From Echiichthys vipera (lineage: Eukaryota > Chordata > Actinopteri > Perciformes > Trachinidae), in NCBI GenBank assembly GCA_963691815.1, contig OY829648.1, positions 8,964,389-9,028,388 on the forward strand: a stretch of DNA of 64,000 nt. Reading direction: 5' to 3'. The notes beneath the pieces were generated by a model. The model worked only from the letters and a program-made list of their open reading frames with translations, was not told the origin of the DNA and did not search any database. Below, piece by piece: positions 61,647-64,000 of the stretch. The position numbers were made by a program, and so were the translations under genes. Each line of letters begins with the position of its first letter. The stretch's first letter is position 1.

Positions 61647-64000
61647 TGCAATCTTACTCCCTACTGACATCATAACTATTACCCCTCTTAATATCAATAA
61701 CAGCCATTCTCATGATCATTCTAATCCTTTCTATGGACTCTGCCTCTGGCCTAAATGGTGCAGTGGAGAATCAGCCTAGTTGGTTGTTGGATAGAGGTGT
61801 TCCTTCAGCTCTTCCTCTATTTCTGCTACCATCTTCCTTACCTGAATCCTTCATCCCAAAGTGGAGTTGTCCTGCGACAGCTTGGGCTTCTGAGATGCGA
61901 GGAATATGTCAAATTGAATTTGGGTACCTTTTTTGAGGGCTGGGGTTTACACGGGCGTGTACAATTTTGCAAACTTCTCCAGCGATGTTGCCTCTCCCCC
62001 CCTGTATACTGGTTGAACCCCTCTGTTGCACCAAGAGGAATACCCCCCGAGCTTCCCTGCCTCTGGATTAGGCCGGGAAAAATAATAATCACTATTACAC
62101 ACAAAAACATCTTCGCCTTACGTCCTACCCCTCTCCAGTCTGAGCCAGTCAGACTAAGGCCCAGGTGGTGGCCGAACTGAACTTAACTGAAGACCTCACC
62201 ACAGGGATTGTGGTTAAGCTTCGAGGACCATCCATGAAATAACTGCTTCAGCTTTGCAAAAATGAATAAAACGAGAAAAAAAAGGACTAAAAATGATCTC
62301 TATCTGCACACAGACTTCCTCTTCTCTCTAACCTAAAGTGTGTACCGTGGAGAAGTTGATGTGTGTTGGATTATTTTTTATGGCTGAATGTTAGGATTTT
62401 GTCTTTTCATCTGTAAGTCATATACTGTGTTTGGAATATTGTGCTCCCTGATACTTTGGAAGTGGCCTCTTGTCGAGGTCTGAATTTACAGGCTAATGTT
62501 ACTGTTGAGGTGGTTTTACATCTGCTGGGTTCCATGTTGTGGCCTACTTTTAAATACTTTGTTTTTTCTAAGATGAAGATTAAGGTTTCACCAACTCATG
62601 TCAAAACACGGAGCATACGTTTGGCGGACTATTCGTATTGAATATTGTAAAAAACAACAAAAACAAAAAAAAAAACCTTCCAAAGAACTAGTGGAGCCCA
62701 AATGGAATCCCTTCTGCTAGAAGGTGTCTAGTTTATTTGAACCCTCTCTGGATATAAACATGAATTCATGCTAGACGGAGGGGGTGTAAGGAATGTCATA
62801 TTTTTGACATTGTTTTGCTTTTAGTCATAGGTTGTGGTGCATTATTTTCTTCTATAGGCAAACTGTCTGGGTTTATTTATAGGGTCATGTTAGTAAAGAT
62901 ATATGCTTATGCCCTAAGTTTGAATGGATCTCCACCTAAAATGATTTGTTTTCTCTCGTGTGTCCAGTGGCTCCCACTCACCTTCCGATTGGTCTTAGAG
63001 AAGCTGGACAGCTTTCAGAATGTAGTTATGCAAAAACCCCTATAGCAACAAATGACATGAACGTCTTAGTCTTTAACATTAAAGTATGTATGGTTTATGT
63101 CGGGTCCTTGAATTGAGCTAACTATGCCTTTCATATGAGCTATAGTGCATTTTTATCAGGTTGCAGCAGCACAGGATAAGCTAGTGATGTACAGTATGTC
63201 CTACGTTAAACATGAATTCCCATTGCTCATGGAGATACTTTATTAACCATGTGCTGTCTTTAATTTCAGGGGTGGTCCAGCTGGTGTGTTGTGAAGTTTC
63301 ACATTATAAATATTAAAATGTTGGATGTGTTGAATTGAATCAGTAAAATGGTGAAATTCGTACATACTTCATAATCTGGGTGTTTTGTAAGCAATACGTT
63401 TTTAAAAAGACTCAACTCCAACTGACAAGAGGCTGGCCATCCCAGAAGTTATTTTCTCAACATCCTGTATCTGTCCATTTTTTAGAAATTGTTTTCACAT
63501 TGAAACAATAGAACAATAGATCTCATCACTATGTAATTACAAACCTGGAGTCTTGCTGCCCTGTCGCTTCACTTTTGATTTCATGATTCATCCATGATGT
63601 GATAATCTAATGTGAAGTCGTAAGGATTTGTTTCCTATATCCAGAGTGCACTCTTTAGCTCACCGATTATCATCAGGATCCATTCTGAAACATGGTGCAC
63701 CGCATTAGGTAACTGGGCATCAGTTGACGTTTATCCCTCTGTATTGGGGTATCATCACTGTACATTCGGGTTTCATTTAGGATGGCGCAACAGTGTAGTA
63801 TGTACGTTGTTGATAGAAATACAAGCCTACAAAGTTTAATTTAAATTGTTAAAAGATTTTGTATTTCTGTCTCAAAGTAGCATCGGATATCTTCCAGGTT
63901 GTCTGTACATTCCTGACAGGCAGAAGGTAGCAGCCCAGGTCTTGTGGATGCAAAATAAGCAATCTGGAATGAGCCGTGATCATTGTGTGCCCTGCTAAAT
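61647..64000 (+). other. gatad2a: gatad2a 3' UTR and downstream sequence
   Basis: No further coding similarity follows the TAA at 61644-61646. AATAAA lies at 62265-62270, followed by a genomic A-run, and ATTAAA at about 63078. Either may end the transcript. Human GATAD2A also has a long 3' UTR. No other gene was recognised up to the window end. Confidence 0.5.

Overview
This window is ordinary nuclear chromosomal DNA from a bony (teleost) fish. It has vertebrate-type genes split by GT-AG introns, many long (CA/GT)n microsatellites, and several fish-type DNA transposons and retroposons. I found no prokaryotic, viral, CRISPR or other defence-type system.

Three protein-coding genes can be rebuilt exon by exon. 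(1) slc25a42, minus strand, coding exons between 18287 and 23529: a mitochondrial carrier of the coenzyme A / adenosine-3',5'-diphosphate type, 7 coding exons, 338 residues. (2) mau2, plus strand, 26066-35086: the SCC4/MAU2 subunit of the cohesin loader, 18 coding exons, 598 residues. (3) gatad2a, plus strand, coding 54992-61646 with a probable non-coding first exon near 39.2 kb: a p66-alpha subunit of the NuRD complex, 10 coding exons, 642 residues. In all three the exon phases add up to an open frame with a proper stop, apart from one uncertain 5' boundary in slc25a42. mau2 and gatad2a are head-to-tail neighbours, as on human 19p13.11. slc25a42 lies head-to-head with mau2.

Layout: 1-17.5 kb is a gene-poor stretch with about ten microsatellites, one inverted-repeat transposon and several unique blocks that may be conserved regulatory DNA. 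17.5-24.4 kb is slc25a42 and its promoter. 24.4-26.0 kb is a repeat-rich intergenic spacer with a LINE-like tail, (AC)n/(AT)n and a hAT-like element. 26.0-36.3 kb is mau2 with its 3' UTR, carrying a tRNA-derived SINE and a 960-bp inverted-repeat transposon in introns. 36.3-39.1 kb is spacer. 39.1-64 kb is gatad2a, with a 15.7-kb first intron that holds two hAT-like elements and a higher-order microsatellite array, and a 3' UTR that runs towards the window edge.

The genes do not form an operon-like unit. They are housekeeping genes of mitochondrial cofactor transport, cohesin loading and chromatin repression. The most notable details are a GC-AG intron next to a 26-nt microexon in slc25a42, a hAT hairpin element with near-matching target-site duplications, a complete tRNA-derived SINE, and a 12-bp perfect stem in the mau2 3' UTR.
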